Shown here one piece after another: positions 35,431 to 48,300 of a stretch of 64,000 bases of DNA. The stretch's first letter is position 1. Every line of letters begins with the position of its first letter. Both the position numbers and the translations under genes were made by a program. The notes under the pieces are model-generated. The model ran no database searches. It worked only from the letters and a program-made list of their open reading frames with translations, and had not been told where the DNA came from. Source of the DNA: Ophiura sarsii (Eukaryota; Echinodermata; Ophiuroidea; Amphilepidida; Ophiuridae); NCBI GenBank assembly GCA_035610835.1, contig CM069446.1, positions 49,825,625 to 49,889,624 of the forward strand, given 5' to 3'.

Positions 35431-36309
35431 TTACATAATATTACTTATAATAAAAAACATTTCATGCATAGCATCTTGATTGTTCCACAATATGAGATCT
35501 GATTCGGATATGTTGTATGAGAGCTTACCTTGATTTTGTTGTCTTTCAATTTTGATTAATTTAAAGCCATCAACAACAACAACAAGTCCTAATATTTGAT
35601 CCTGGTCAAAACCCAATGATGACAAACAAGACTGAACACATTGTTTTGTGTTTATTTCCAAGTATCTTTTTAGATTGCTCTGACCAAATTTCTTGGTTGT
35701 GGATATCTCACATACAAGTTTGACCCTTGCTTCCTCCCTCATTTGAATTGGAGGACCTGGATCTAGATCTTGAACACCTTTTGTCTCAACCACCATTAAA
35801 TCTGGCCGGTGGGACTCAAAGTAATGGTGATGTTTATCTTCTCGCACAATATATTCACCAGGGTTATCTATCACCATACTGTCAAGATACGGCCTAATTC
35901 CGTGTATACTTTCCATATCTTGACGGATTTCCACACCTTCATCTGTATCACGAACTGGTGATCTAGATCTAGATCTAGACCTAGACCTATTAGAATTTTC
36001 AGCCTTTCTTAGTGCTACCCTATATTCAACCGGTGTCTGTACTCTTGGTCTCCCCCTGTTTTGGTCTTCCGGTATGTCATGGTATCCATACACTAAACAG
36101 TGTGCACAGCCACCCGTTACTGGAACATTAATCGAGTTGTTTGATGGGGAGGGAATAACACTTTGCCCTCTGCCCGGGTCAACGGTCTCAACTAAGATGT
36201 TGGGAAAGAGGAAATCAAGCAGAGATTCAAGAGCACCTGGGCCGATTGAAGAAAAATCATCACAGACACCCTTTATCCACTTCTGAATTGATGGATCAAC
36301 ATTTGGAAA
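35431..36309 (-). CDS. Five-exon gene, exon 5 (stop codon)
   Basis: Acceptor TTTCATTACAG at 36310 onward. 293 codons including the stop, starting FPNVDPSIQKWIKGVCDDF. Carries CAHC, an Arg-Ser run (SRSRSRSRSRSP-like) at about 35955-35990, then the PD-(D/E)XK-like region at about 35540-35790. No AATAAA was seen in the first 100 bp past the stop. Confidence 0.85.
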   Translation of the reverse strand, partial: FPNVDPSIQKWIKGVCDDFSSIGPGALESLLDFLFPNILVETVDPGRGQSVIPSPSNNSINVPVTGGCAHCLVYGYHDIPEDQNRGRPRVQTPVEYRVALRKAENSNRSRSRSRSRSPVRDTDEGVEIRQDMESIHGIRPYLDSMVIDNPGEYIVREDKHHHYFESHRPDLMVVETKGVQDLDPGPPIQMREEARVKLVCEISTTKKFGQSNLKRYLEINTKQCVQSCLSSLGFDQDQILGLVVVVDGFKLIKIERQQNQGKLSYNISESDLILWNNQDAMHEMFFIISNIM

Positions 36310-39300
36310 CTGTAATGAAAATAAAAGAAAATGGAAATATGTATATATATATAAATGTGATATACATAATTATGCTCTGATGAAAAAACGAAAGGGTTAA
36401 ATGAAACGAACCAGCATAGGATGACAGATACCCTTACAAGACTAGGCACGCCTAATAGAGCTGGTCGGGTATTTGAATGTTAAAAAATTGTTTTTGTCTT
36501 GTCATAATATGGCAGAATATAATTATGTAATTTGGAAAGTGGTGTTACGGATTGATTAGGATAACTTTATATGTTAGTGTATTTTGTGATCAGGTAAGTG
36601 AAAAATATAAAATTAGCATCTGATGCCGAGCATCATAAATTTATTTGGGCAATGGATTCAGAGCTGTAATTTGCCTTCAGTGTTATCAAAATCAATTGCT
36701 CCAAATATCATGAATATTGATATGGGTCATTATATTTATATTGGGGCCAGGTGTGTTGTCGGGTGGTTCTGTTTTAATTTCATCTGTGTGGTTATTTAAA
36801 GTTTATCATAAAAAAAAATTAAAAATTAAAAAAAAGATGGATAAATAAAGTTAAACTTTGTAGGGGAGAGTGGGGTTGGTTGGAACATTTTTCAGAAAAA
36901 TGACTCTATAACGCAATTAAAATTGATTCAGGATTCAATAACTATATCAGTTCAAGCATACATATGTGTGTTACACATACAGCATATAACATTCTAAGAC
37001 TTGTTTATGTTTATTAAAATAATCCACTTTGAAAAAATTATTTCAGCTGTTTCAACTAACCCCATGCATGGGGTTGGTTGGAACATGGCAGATGTTTAAG
37101 CTTATTGTGCAAAACATGGCATACAACTGCACACCTTTTTAGCCTTATTTTGTAGCTTAGTATAGTTGAAAGGCAAGTTAGCGGTGAACAATAGCGTAGG
37201 TCAAATTATCACAACAACGAACCGCGCTATTTCGAACCGCGCACTTTGGGTACTAACACCGAGTTAAACTCCCGCGGAAATTGAACCGTCGGTTTCAAGA
37301 GTGATCTTGAGGTGAAATCAAAGTTTTTCATTAATATTAAGGTCTTGAAATACTTGTGATAAGTGGACCTGTCTTGCAAACGTATTGAATCCAGTCTATG
37401 ACATCTACAAGCAGAGCATTTCACATCGGCATTTTACAAATCCGTCGATATCGAAAATGAAATGCGTCCGAGTAGTGTCTACATTGATATGCCAAACAGC
37501 TGTCTTAAACAGCGAAATTACACAATTTTCGTGTATTGAGATAAATGAGGGTTTTAGCAGCTATTATTCTTAAATCGGTTTTACGGCGTGACCATTTAAG
37601 TACATTAAAAGTCATTTAAAGTGAGAGCAAAATTTGGAACCATTGGCATTTTTTCATTTGTCCATTCGTGTACGATCGCGTTATATTTTCATTTTTAAAA
37701 CAGATTGCGGGCTATGTGCATAATGAACAAGTTTCGTGGAAATCTTTTTCAACTGACTAACTAAAAAAACTGTGATTTCCTTTTTATTTAACAGAATAAA
37801 TGAAGTGTTTGCATTATGTGGCTCTAGAAACGGAATTGATAAATGGTTTGAATCTTTACAACGTTTGTATAGTTCCCTCGATAGCTCAGTTGGTAGAGCG
37901 CTCGTCTTTAGAACAGGAGGTCCGGGGTTCGAGCCTGTCGCTGACTACAATGTCATACGATTTTTTGTTCCGTTGTCAAAATCAATGTTGTTGGTTTTGC
38001 TATAAACTATATTTTTTTATATTTAATTTATTTATGATTGTTTGGTTGATTTCTTTCATGAGTTAACAGATCCCACCATTATAATCCCAAAGCAATAGGC
38101 CTACCTCGATATGCTCGTGAGTGACTTATGCTCGGGATTAAAAGGGGGATTCCAGAGGGGCTTCCCCATGACGTCAGAAAACATCGATGAACTATCTCGG
38201 TTTTAAATGTTCAACAGCCTGAAAATAATTATTTTCAATTTTAAAATATATTTTAATGGTAACATAATTATGGAACCCTCTAAATACATTTAAGAAGACG
38301 AAATAATACACTGAGCGTTTTCGAGTAAGTCACACATAGGCTGGTTTGCACACAATGAGTAAACGAGGCGCGTATGCGGAAGTGAAAGTCGGCTTGTCAA
38401 AGGTGCCAAATTTTGATCACCATATTTTAGCTTTAAACAATGCGGCAACATTCGTCTTAAACACTCGGAATATTTGAAACATGCAGCATATCAATTATCT
38501 AGTTATAATGTGCTACTGTGTTGATGGATTTTTTACGGCGTTTGAAAATGAGGGATTTACAGACGTTTTCATTTGAAATTGGCTAGGATTTCTTCCAATT
38601 CATGTAAGTTTTTACGCGGATGTTGCAGTATGAAATCACATATTTCCGAATGTACGTCACTTAATATATTGATTCGCTGTAATAATATTAAGTGCAACAG
38701 TTATCTACTTCAATGTAGGTTAGTGGATCAACGATCAACGGTCTCGTTTTGTTTTAATTTGTGCATTAATACTGGTTAGTTATTTTGATGAACGCAATCC
38801 AATAAATTTGAATTTTTATTGTTTATGTTAGGACGCCCTCGTAGTAGATAATTTGGGGTCAAATCGAAGATGCCTTCCAACTAGTATAAGAGCCTAACAT
38901 ACTAAAAATATAGCCACATGAATCTACAAACATCATAGAGATAATACAATACCAAATTTCTTAATGTCAAAAAATTTAAAAAAAGTTGAAAAATTGAATT
39001 TTCTTTTCTAACTCCAAGAAGACTGACACCCATGTGCTGTAGGCAATGTGGTATGTGGGGGTTGCTTTTGCACACCACCTGATGGCAGTGTTTCTAGAAA
39101 TTAATTGCTGGTTTTTAGGAAAATCTCAATGTTTCAACTAACCTCGCGTTCCAACATACCCCACTCTCCCCTACTATATACTGCGTATTGGACGATAATG
39201 TTGATATAAATGGACAAGATGCCATTTAAATCTTAATGAAGTATGTGAACAAGGTTTTCTCTACATTAACTAGTTAAAGGCTGGCTGGATGTCTACACAA

Positions 39301-42300
39301 ACCTAAAATAAAAGTCACAACTGATCTAGTTCCTTAGAAAATGCCCCCCTAAAGAGCCAAAACCTAGCATTTTGCCAAATTCCGGACTTTTCACCTATTT
39401 TTGTGGCATCTTGTTCATAGTCTTAACATCAGAAATATTAAATGAAACAAACATTTCTAATAACTTTTAAACATAGGCCTACTTTTTTGCATGCAACAGA
39501 CTAGAAATTCATACAAGGTGGCCGCATAGAGATATTTTCACTTGAATTTGGTCCGATTGACGACGTTTTTGTGGATGGACCCCTCTTTGGGGGTCCCATT
39601 TCCATGGGGGCATTTGATTTGTGGGTTTTGTGTGGTATTTTTGGTAATATGTGGCACCAGTTAGTACATAAACATGACTAATAAGTTCCTTAAAAGCCTA
39701 GAGGCCGCAACAGCTACCCGTCAATATGTGATGAAGTCATGTAGGAAAGCTCTACAAGGCCATTTTTGACAACCCCCCCCCCCCCCCTAAAATAGCAACA
39801 AAGTGCGCAAAACCCATTTTCCCTTCTTCAAATATTCCTATTTAGAGCCAAGTGGACAGTTCCAAAACACAAGACAAAGCTCACAAGTCCTTTAGTTGCT
39901 GAGAAAAAACCCTTCAAAGTAGTTACTTCAAACTGTGTAACATTGAAAGAGACCATTCAGCAAAGGAAGTTGAACTTTGGAAGGCCATAGCAACCGAACA
40001 GAATTGTTCGGTCCCACGCCTGATGATGACGAGGAATCAACCCCTGCTCAGGATGCCAGTCTCTCCCCTGATGATGACAAGGAAGCATCCCCTGGCCCTA
40101 CCCAGGATGCCAGCCCTTGGCCCTGCCCAGTATGCCAGTCCCTCCCCTGATGACGAGGAAGCAGACCAGGTTGCCAGTCCCTCCCCTGATGATGACAAGG
40201 AAGCAGCCCCTGCCCAGGATGCCAGTCCCTCCCCTGATGACGAGGAAGCACCCCCTGTCCAGGATGCAAGTTTCTCCCCTAATGATGACAAGAAAACAAC
40301 CCCTGGCCCTGCCCTGGATGCCAGTCCCTTGCCCCCAAATATCATGGAAGCAGCCCTTGCCCAGGATGCCAGTCCCTTTCAAGTGTCAAGCACTTTACAA
40401 ACGAGCTATTTGAAATACGAACAATGTTTTTATCATACAATGTAATTGAATTCCTCATAGACAAGGCGGTTCTCGAACAGCGCGTCTTGCCTGTTCATCA
40501 AAAGTGAATTGGAAAGAAGTGATGATGAGACGTATGATACAATGTAGCACTGTCACAGAAGTACATGTATGCATTGTAGTTAATGTAAGGGATGTGACAC
40601 CTTAAGGGATGCTAAATTGTTACCCAGTACTAAAAATCTTGTGGAACACAAACGAATCATTTCCGAATTATGGCCCTTCAAAGTTTAGAATGGTACCCCA
40701 CCCCCTTTGGACTATGCAGTGGTCCTCATAATTTGGGGGGGGGGGCAAAAGGAGGCAAGACACTTTAGGGGGGACTTGCGCAAACATTTGTTCGCTATTT
40801 TACGCTCAAACCAAGTCGGCCGTAATTTGGCAAAACAGCGTAACTCAAAAATGACGTTTTTGAGATATGAGCACTTTAAAGTTTGAGTGTTTGCATTTTC
40901 TCTATTATTTACAGAGGAAATTGATTTAAAAATGGAAATGTGCATTATGTTTAATTTGTTTAATTTTTAAAAACTTAAGTAAAGTAAACTATTTTTACTA
41001 AAGATACAGCTGATTTTGTCCAGATACGCGGGTTTGCCAATCCGACATCTAATTATACGCAGAGTTAATCTTGCAAAACAGCGTAACTCAAGTTACGTGT
41101 AATTCTTTGGTTACTTTTTATTCGCCAAACCCGCGTATCTCGTAGCAAAATAGTTGTTTGGAAAAGACGCGTAACTTAGAGATATGCTGTTTTGCCAAGA
41201 AAATACTAGATTTTGAAACACGTAACTCGAGTTACGCTGTTTTACCATATTAAAATGCTAAAAGTTGCAAAATAAGGCTGAGATACGTTACGCTATCTTT
41301 AAAACGGTGCGTCGAGGTCTTTTGAGACTCTCACAGATGAAAAGAGCGCCCTCGATTTCCCAAGAAATGCATGTAACTCAAAAAGTCAATATTTCGAGTT
41401 ACGCTGTTTTGCTAAATTACGGCCGAAGTCCCATCAAGATAGGCCATACATATCCTATTTGACCCCTGATGACCTCCAATGACCTTGAGAATGTAATCGG
41501 CAAAATATCACACCACCCACCTTCACTCCACCAAATCCCATCAAGATAGGCCTTATGGATCTTCGTTGACCAATAATGACCTCCAATGACCTTGAAAATT
41601 GTAATCAGCAACAGAACAGACCCCCCTTCTCTCCACCAAATCCCATCAAGATAGGCCTTACAGATCTTATTTAACCCCAGATGACCTTGAATGACCTTGA
41701 AAATGTAATCAACAAAAAGAATACACCAGCCCCTCCCCTCCACCAAGTCCCATCAAGATAGGCCCTACGGATCCTATTTGACTCCAGATGACCTTGAATG
41801 ACCTCTAATGACCTTGAAAATTCAATAAGCAAAAAGAACACACCACCCCCCTTCCCTCCACCAAATCTCATCAAGATAGGCCTTACAGATCTTATTTGAC
41901 CCAGATGACCTTAACTGACCCCAGATGACCTTGAAAATGTAATCAGCAAAAAGAAAACACCAACCCCCTCCCCTCCACCACATCCCATCAAGATAGGCCT
42001 TACGGATCTTATTTGACCCCAGATGACCTTGAATGACCTCCGATGACCTTGAAAATTTATTCAGCTTAGGAAACACACCACTCCCCTTCCATCCACCAAA
42101 TCCCATCATGATAGACCTTACTGATCTATTTAACCCCACATTTGACCCTGATGACCTTGAATGACCTCTGATGACCTTGAAAATTGAATCAGCATAAAGA
42201 ACTTACAACCCCCTTCCCTCCACCAAATCCCATCAAGCAAGGCCTTACGGATCTTATTTGACCCCATATTTGACCCTGATGACCTTGAATGACCTCCAAT

Positions 42301-45300
42301 GACCTTGAAAATGAAATCAGCAAAAGAACACACACACCCTCTTCCTTCCATCAAGGCATTAAAGTCTTTGCTTCCATTAAGTCCCATCAAGATAGGCATA
42401 CGGATCTCCAGGTATCGCGTTACAACGTGTCACAAAAGTTTTAAACATATTTGACCCTGATGACCTTGAATGACCTCCAATGACCTTGAATGACCTCCAA
42501 TGACCTTGAAAAATTGATCAGCAAAAGAAAGTACCACCCCCCTTCCCTCCACCAAGTCCCATCAGGATAGGCCTTACGGATCTCCAGATATCGCGTCACA
42601 AAGGTATTTCTTAGCACACGGCAAACGGCACTCCACGCGTCACAGACAGAAAAAGTGAGTACATAGTCTCATCCTGATTACATCAGGCGAGACAAAAAGT
42701 TGATCAATCCAAAACCTTTTTTATTTTATTCGAACAACATGACCAATCAGAAGTCAGCAATAAATAGCGAGGCGGTATGCATCAAAGCGAAGAGCGGATT
42801 AATATTTTGTATGAAGAACATGCACATCAGCTAAAAAATAAAGGTCAAGCTAGACAAGGCCCAATTACTTGTTTTTTTGTCAGATTTTAAGTTTAAAAAA
42901 GACACAAAACTACACAATTTTCTAATGTAGGCAACAGTTTTCTTTCTTTTATAAACTCACTTGTTATCAATACAACAGGTAAAAAACAATTTCTTTTATA
43001 TATCTACATCCATCAATATCCAATAATCTACTTATAATTTATAATGCACTTATCAATTGCAAGCCTGGAATCTGGGAACCCGGGACATGGCTGGGACCAT
43101 GCGGGGGACTGTACACAAATGTACAAAAAACAGGGCCCCATCTATGCAGGGGAGTGTACATATGGACGTACAATTTGTGCCCACGCTAGCCGGAGCATGT
43201 AGCGGGGACGTACCCCAGGGTACACAAATGTACACCCCGGGCATAGCTACATGTATACATAAACTATTGACAAGGGGGTATCATGCGCGATATTGGACTT
43301 TCAAAAAACACCCTAAATAAGTATTTGGGAGACTCTTAAAATACACCCTAAGGGTCATTCCATGTCAAATCACCCAATGGATTTAACCCTACCCTCTTCA
43401 AATTTGCTCAAATTTGGTTTATAGGGTAACTTTGGCTCAACAAGCTCAAATTTCAAAATTAAAAATTCATCCGACTTACGGTTTTCGCGATACGGCGCGC
43501 GCATTGTTGACGATTTCGGTCAAAATGAGCGAAACCCTCAACTTTCAAACAACCATAAATCAGTAACCCCTGGGTCAAATTGGCTGAAATTTGTGTTTTT
43601 GGAAAGGGAATTGCATAAGGAATCCAAATCTGCCATTATTTCTCAAGCATGAGCATGTTAAGTTTTCACGACCTCTTGACCTTTACTTTGACCTTGAATT
43701 TGACCTTGTGGATCACATGATTTGGAGATGACGTTTGGTGACATTATACCCCCACATGTTTTCTACATAATATCAAAGAATTAGAGATATAATATTTTTT
43801 GTTTTCTTTCCAGGGCTTCTCAAAGTTGGATACTTGGGCAACAAATTTGCTTTTTCCTATACAATTACATGTAAAGTCTATATTCATATTCATTTCTATA
43901 GGAATTTCACGTTTTTGCACAACTATCAAACTTTGAGATTAGCTGATATGTAAACAAATAATACTATAGCTTTGATTTTATGACATCATATAGAAAACAT
44001 GCAGGGGTATAATTTTCACTGCAGTTCATCTCCAGATCATGTGATCCACAAGGTCAAATTCAAGGTCAACGCAAAGGTCAAGAGGTCATCATACTTCAAA
44101 TTGTTCCTACATGAAAAATAATGGCAGATTTGGAATGTTGGTGCAATTACCTTTCCAAAGACACCAATATCAACTGATTTGACCAATTGGTTACCTAGGT
44201 ATGGTCATTTCAAAAGTTCCCCGTTTTCCTATGCAATATACATGTTAAAGCTCATTTTGACCGAAATCGTCGAAAAAGCGTGTGCCGTATCGCGAAAACC
44301 GTAAGTCGGATGAATTTTTAATTTTGAAATTTGAGCTTGTTGAGTCAAAGTTACCCTATAAACCAAATTTGAGCAAATTTGAAGAAGGTAGGGTTAAAAA
44401 TTCCACTTTATTTGGGTGATTTGACATGGAATGACCCCTAAGCACTGTAGGATTACCATAATTTGATACCCTAAACAAGTTTTTGGTTTTTTTTACACCC
44501 CTAAGCAAGTAGTGAAATTTTTACCCCATTTTTCACACCCTAAGTAAGTAACACTGTTGCCACCTTCACGGACTGAGTTTTACTGCGCGCGAGCGCGATC
44601 GCGCGCTACTCTGCGCCTTAAACTGTCTGTGACCGCGCGCCCCGTTATCGCGCGCCTTGATATTTCCCAAAGCTTAAAATTAAATCTGATCCCTCCACAC
44701 GATCGACAGATCATGCAAGAGTTCTGTTTGGCAGCGTTTCTTTCGCCCAAAATTTTCGCAAAAAATGTAAGCCCTGCATTTAAAAAAAAGATCGCATAGC
44801 GAGAAAAGCATTTTTAGATCGTCGTGTAAGCCATGTGGGCTACTTGAGCCATGTCATCGGCAACTCTCAACATTAAAAAACACGCGATCGACTGACATGT
44901 AAACACCGTACAATTGATGCAGAATAATACCCAGAATGCTCTGTTATTCTTTTTATCGGTATTATATGTCATGCACATCGTTCGACCGGTCGATTTGACA
45001 AAGAAACGAAAACTCATGTGGTTGGTTTTGCCGCAGAATGATTTTGAAGTGGATTTCCGGGGGATTTTTCAGCGACATTAAGGATTTCCAGGCAAACTAG
45101 AAATTCAGATTTTATGAAGATGTTGAAAGTAGACCCTAAATACGTAAGCCCTTGTTTGGAAAAGGCACCCTTTTTCTTGGTTTTGGTGTTTTTAGACCCT
45201 TTCCACGTAACGTACGTAATGTGCCTAGTCGTGAAAAACAACCCTTTTTACCTGAATTATATGTCGCGCATGATACCCCCTTGTCAATGATGACTGCCCC

Positions 45301-48300
45301 CCCTGGGGATGTGCTTGACTGAATGAGGACATTTTGTCCTGGCTGAGGGTGTACAGTCTCGGCAAAGGGGGACCGGGACTGTGCGGGGATGTACAAAAAA
45401 TAGTGCCCTGCTCTGAACTGGAAAATTCACATTTTCAATTTGTACCGCCCGGCCCTAGTCCGCTATCCCCTGGTCCCCTGACCCCAGGGTTTGGGCTTAC
45501 AATTGATCAGAGCATAATTGAATTAGTCAGCAACTTACCTGCCCTCTAATATCGGCTTTGACCTGATTTGCTTTAGAAATTACAGAGTTGTAAGTAGTAT
45601 TCCACTTGCCAACTTGATTAGCTTCATGCAAAGTCACATACTGAACATTTCCAGGATTTTGCGGATTATTAACAGGCTTTTTCATCTAGAAATTGAATAC
45701 AAAAAAAACAAAAACATCATTAACACACAACAAGATAACAACAATAAGAGAGTCATTCCATGCCAATTGAGACAGGCAGTTTACCCAGGGAGGTGTCAAT
45801 GACACCTCCCTGGTTTACCATAGGTCATGGATTTGCTCAAATTGCACTCAAAGGTACATATTATGGTTTTATAGAGGAGGTTGAAAGGAAAAATTCAAAT
45901 TCCATTTGGTTCGGTCGGTCGCTATGGCCTTCCAAAGTTCGACGACCTGTGATAAAAATAGTCTATTTTAATGTTACTAAAGTTTAAAGTACCTACTTTG
46001 AAGGTTTTTTTTCACAGCAACTAAAGGACTTGTGACTTGTGAGCTTTGTCTTGGGTTTTGGATCTGTCCACTCTGCTCTAAATGGGAAAATTTGAAAAAA
46101 TTGAGACTTGCGCAATTCGTTGCAATTTTAGGGGGGTCAAAAATGGCCCGTAAAGACATGGCCTGAAAAAATGTTTTTTTCCCGGCAAGCGATTCCAAAT
46201 TTCCCTCCAAAATGGAATGCATTTCTTAATGAAAGAGTAACATTTCCCTCCAAATGCCAAAATTTCCCTCCAAATGCTCAAATTTCCCTGCAAGGAGCTT
46301 TCCGTATTGCCTGCTTTTTCAGCCTGTGCGTAGAGATGTCTGACATGATTTGATTACATTTTGACGGGTAGCTGTTGCAGTCTCTAGGCCTTTAAGGAAC
46401 TTATTAGTCATGTTTATGTACTCCCTGGTGCCGAATGTTAGCAAATATACCAAAAAAGGAATGTAATGTAATTTTTTCATTTTATCGCCAAAATAAGTTG
46501 TGATTTAATGTATATTTTAGAGTTTTTATATAAATTTGGGTCAAGAAAGTAGGTCCCCCCCATTTTAAGGACACCGCCACAATGCATTGCATTTTTGCAA
46601 AATGCCCTAATTCTACTCGAATTCATCTCAGTTTCCAGACTTTATGCACAATAACATTGCTTCGTAGTGCATTCATCGTTGGAGGTTAAAGATACTAGTT
46701 TATAATAAGGCCAACAACAAAAAATGTTTGCTTGCCCATAGATGGGTCAAAAAAAGTTGGGTCGGTAGGTCGGAAAATCCCTTCTTCTTTTTTACATTGA
46801 TTATTCTGGTTCTATCCTACAAAGACAAAAAACAAGCACCATTTATAACCTTGTCAATGGCAGGCTAATGGCAACGGTTAATTTTAGCATGGTTTAGCCC
46901 ACATTTGATTTGAGATAACCAACATATTACCCCATGACCCACAGCATAGCGTTAGAAACTTTTATGTTTAGATCCTAATTACTACAGTATTAAGTTGTAT
47001 TTTGTTCAAAAGTATAACTTTTATCATGTACCATTTCTGAATTATTTGGTCCTTAACATGGAGGTGACATGAAAAGAGTATGGGCTCACATGAGGGGAAA
47101 TGTAGAGGTCAATTTTAAGGTCATTCAAATGATTTTTTTTTTTAAATCAACAAAAAAATCCAAAAAATCTTCTTCTTTTTTTAAGTTTTTTTTTTATTTT
47201 TAAAGTTTTTTTTTCTGACCAGTCAGGACTGACCTACACAGTCAGTCGGACGAGGGCAAGCAAACACCTTTTGGGGGGGGGGGGGGTGGGGGGGGGGGGG
47301 GTGGGGGGGGGGGGCCTAATGAATAAATTAGTTCTCAGTGTTCCCTTTTCTTATTTCTTTAATAAACTAAAGAGCTTCACTTCTGCATTGTGTGCAAAAA
47401 GATATAGTTGGCTGACATTCACAAAATGCATTGCAGGATATCCTTAAAATCTGCATCTTGGGAAATTTCGAACAGTTTCCTAACACCCAATGACACAAAA
47501 ATGCCACAAAAAGACTATTTTCTCGAGAATTTAGGCAAGTTATTAATAGCTGAATGGGATATAATGGAGCAAAATTGACCATAAATTGTGACCCATAGTG
47601 ATCAAATTTTAAACATCATCTAGTTTGTTTTAAATATGATAGTTTATACCTTTTACATCAAGAAAAGTAATGATACCAAATAATGTAGGTGTTTGTGACC
47701 TGAGAAATTAGCATATTAAAATGGCGGCTGTTTTTGTATATTTAGACACCATTCATTGCATTTACAGTATATTAAAGCAACTGTATATTAGTTTAAACAT
47801 ATTGGGCTGTATTCTCGTACTAAACACGGTTTTAGCTTAAAATCGTGTCTAACTAAACGTGTGTTTAACTAAAACGCTAGTTTATCTTTTAAACAACGTG
47901 TTTAACTAAACACGGTTTTAAACTCGTCGAATCTCGTTCCCAGGGTCGTTGTGCGTTACTGTATAGTATGCATACAGGTATTTATTGTTGTTGTGGCCCT
48001 AATAGGTTACAATAGATATCGACTAAATACCTCAAACGCACATGTACTTTTAATACTACGCAATATGCTCGGCAGCTTACAGCGGGCACGGTTGAGTAAT
48101 CATTCAAGGCATACAGTTCGTGTATTTGTTTAGTTAAACGCGCCTTAAACTACCCCCATACCCATGTTTAAAGTTAGACACTTTTCAGTGAGTTAGACGC
48201 GTGTTTAAGTAAAACAAATGTACGAGAATCGCGTTTAGTTAAACGCTGTGTCTAAAGTCAAAGTTAGACGCGTGTTTAGCTTAAAACCATGTTTAACTAC

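Larger units (their letters stand above)
43043..45520. mobile_element. 2.5-kb composite inverted-repeat element
   Basis: The left end AATGCACTTATCAATTGCAAGCC is partly mirrored at 45495-45520 (GGCTTACAATTGATCAGAGCAT). Nested inside are 43266-45288 and 43352-44438. A related left end with GC-rich GTACAAA-type sequence is at 51119-51420. Confidence 0.55.

Noticed and set aside
37874..37946. Suppressor-type tRNA with TTA anticodon
   Set aside because: The anticodon assignment depends on a weak stem and the acceptor does not pair; no basis for suppressor function.
41417..42399. Series of minus-strand ORFs with WWREGG repeats
   Set aside because: They follow the 115-bp satellite period and have no splice sites or start context linking them.
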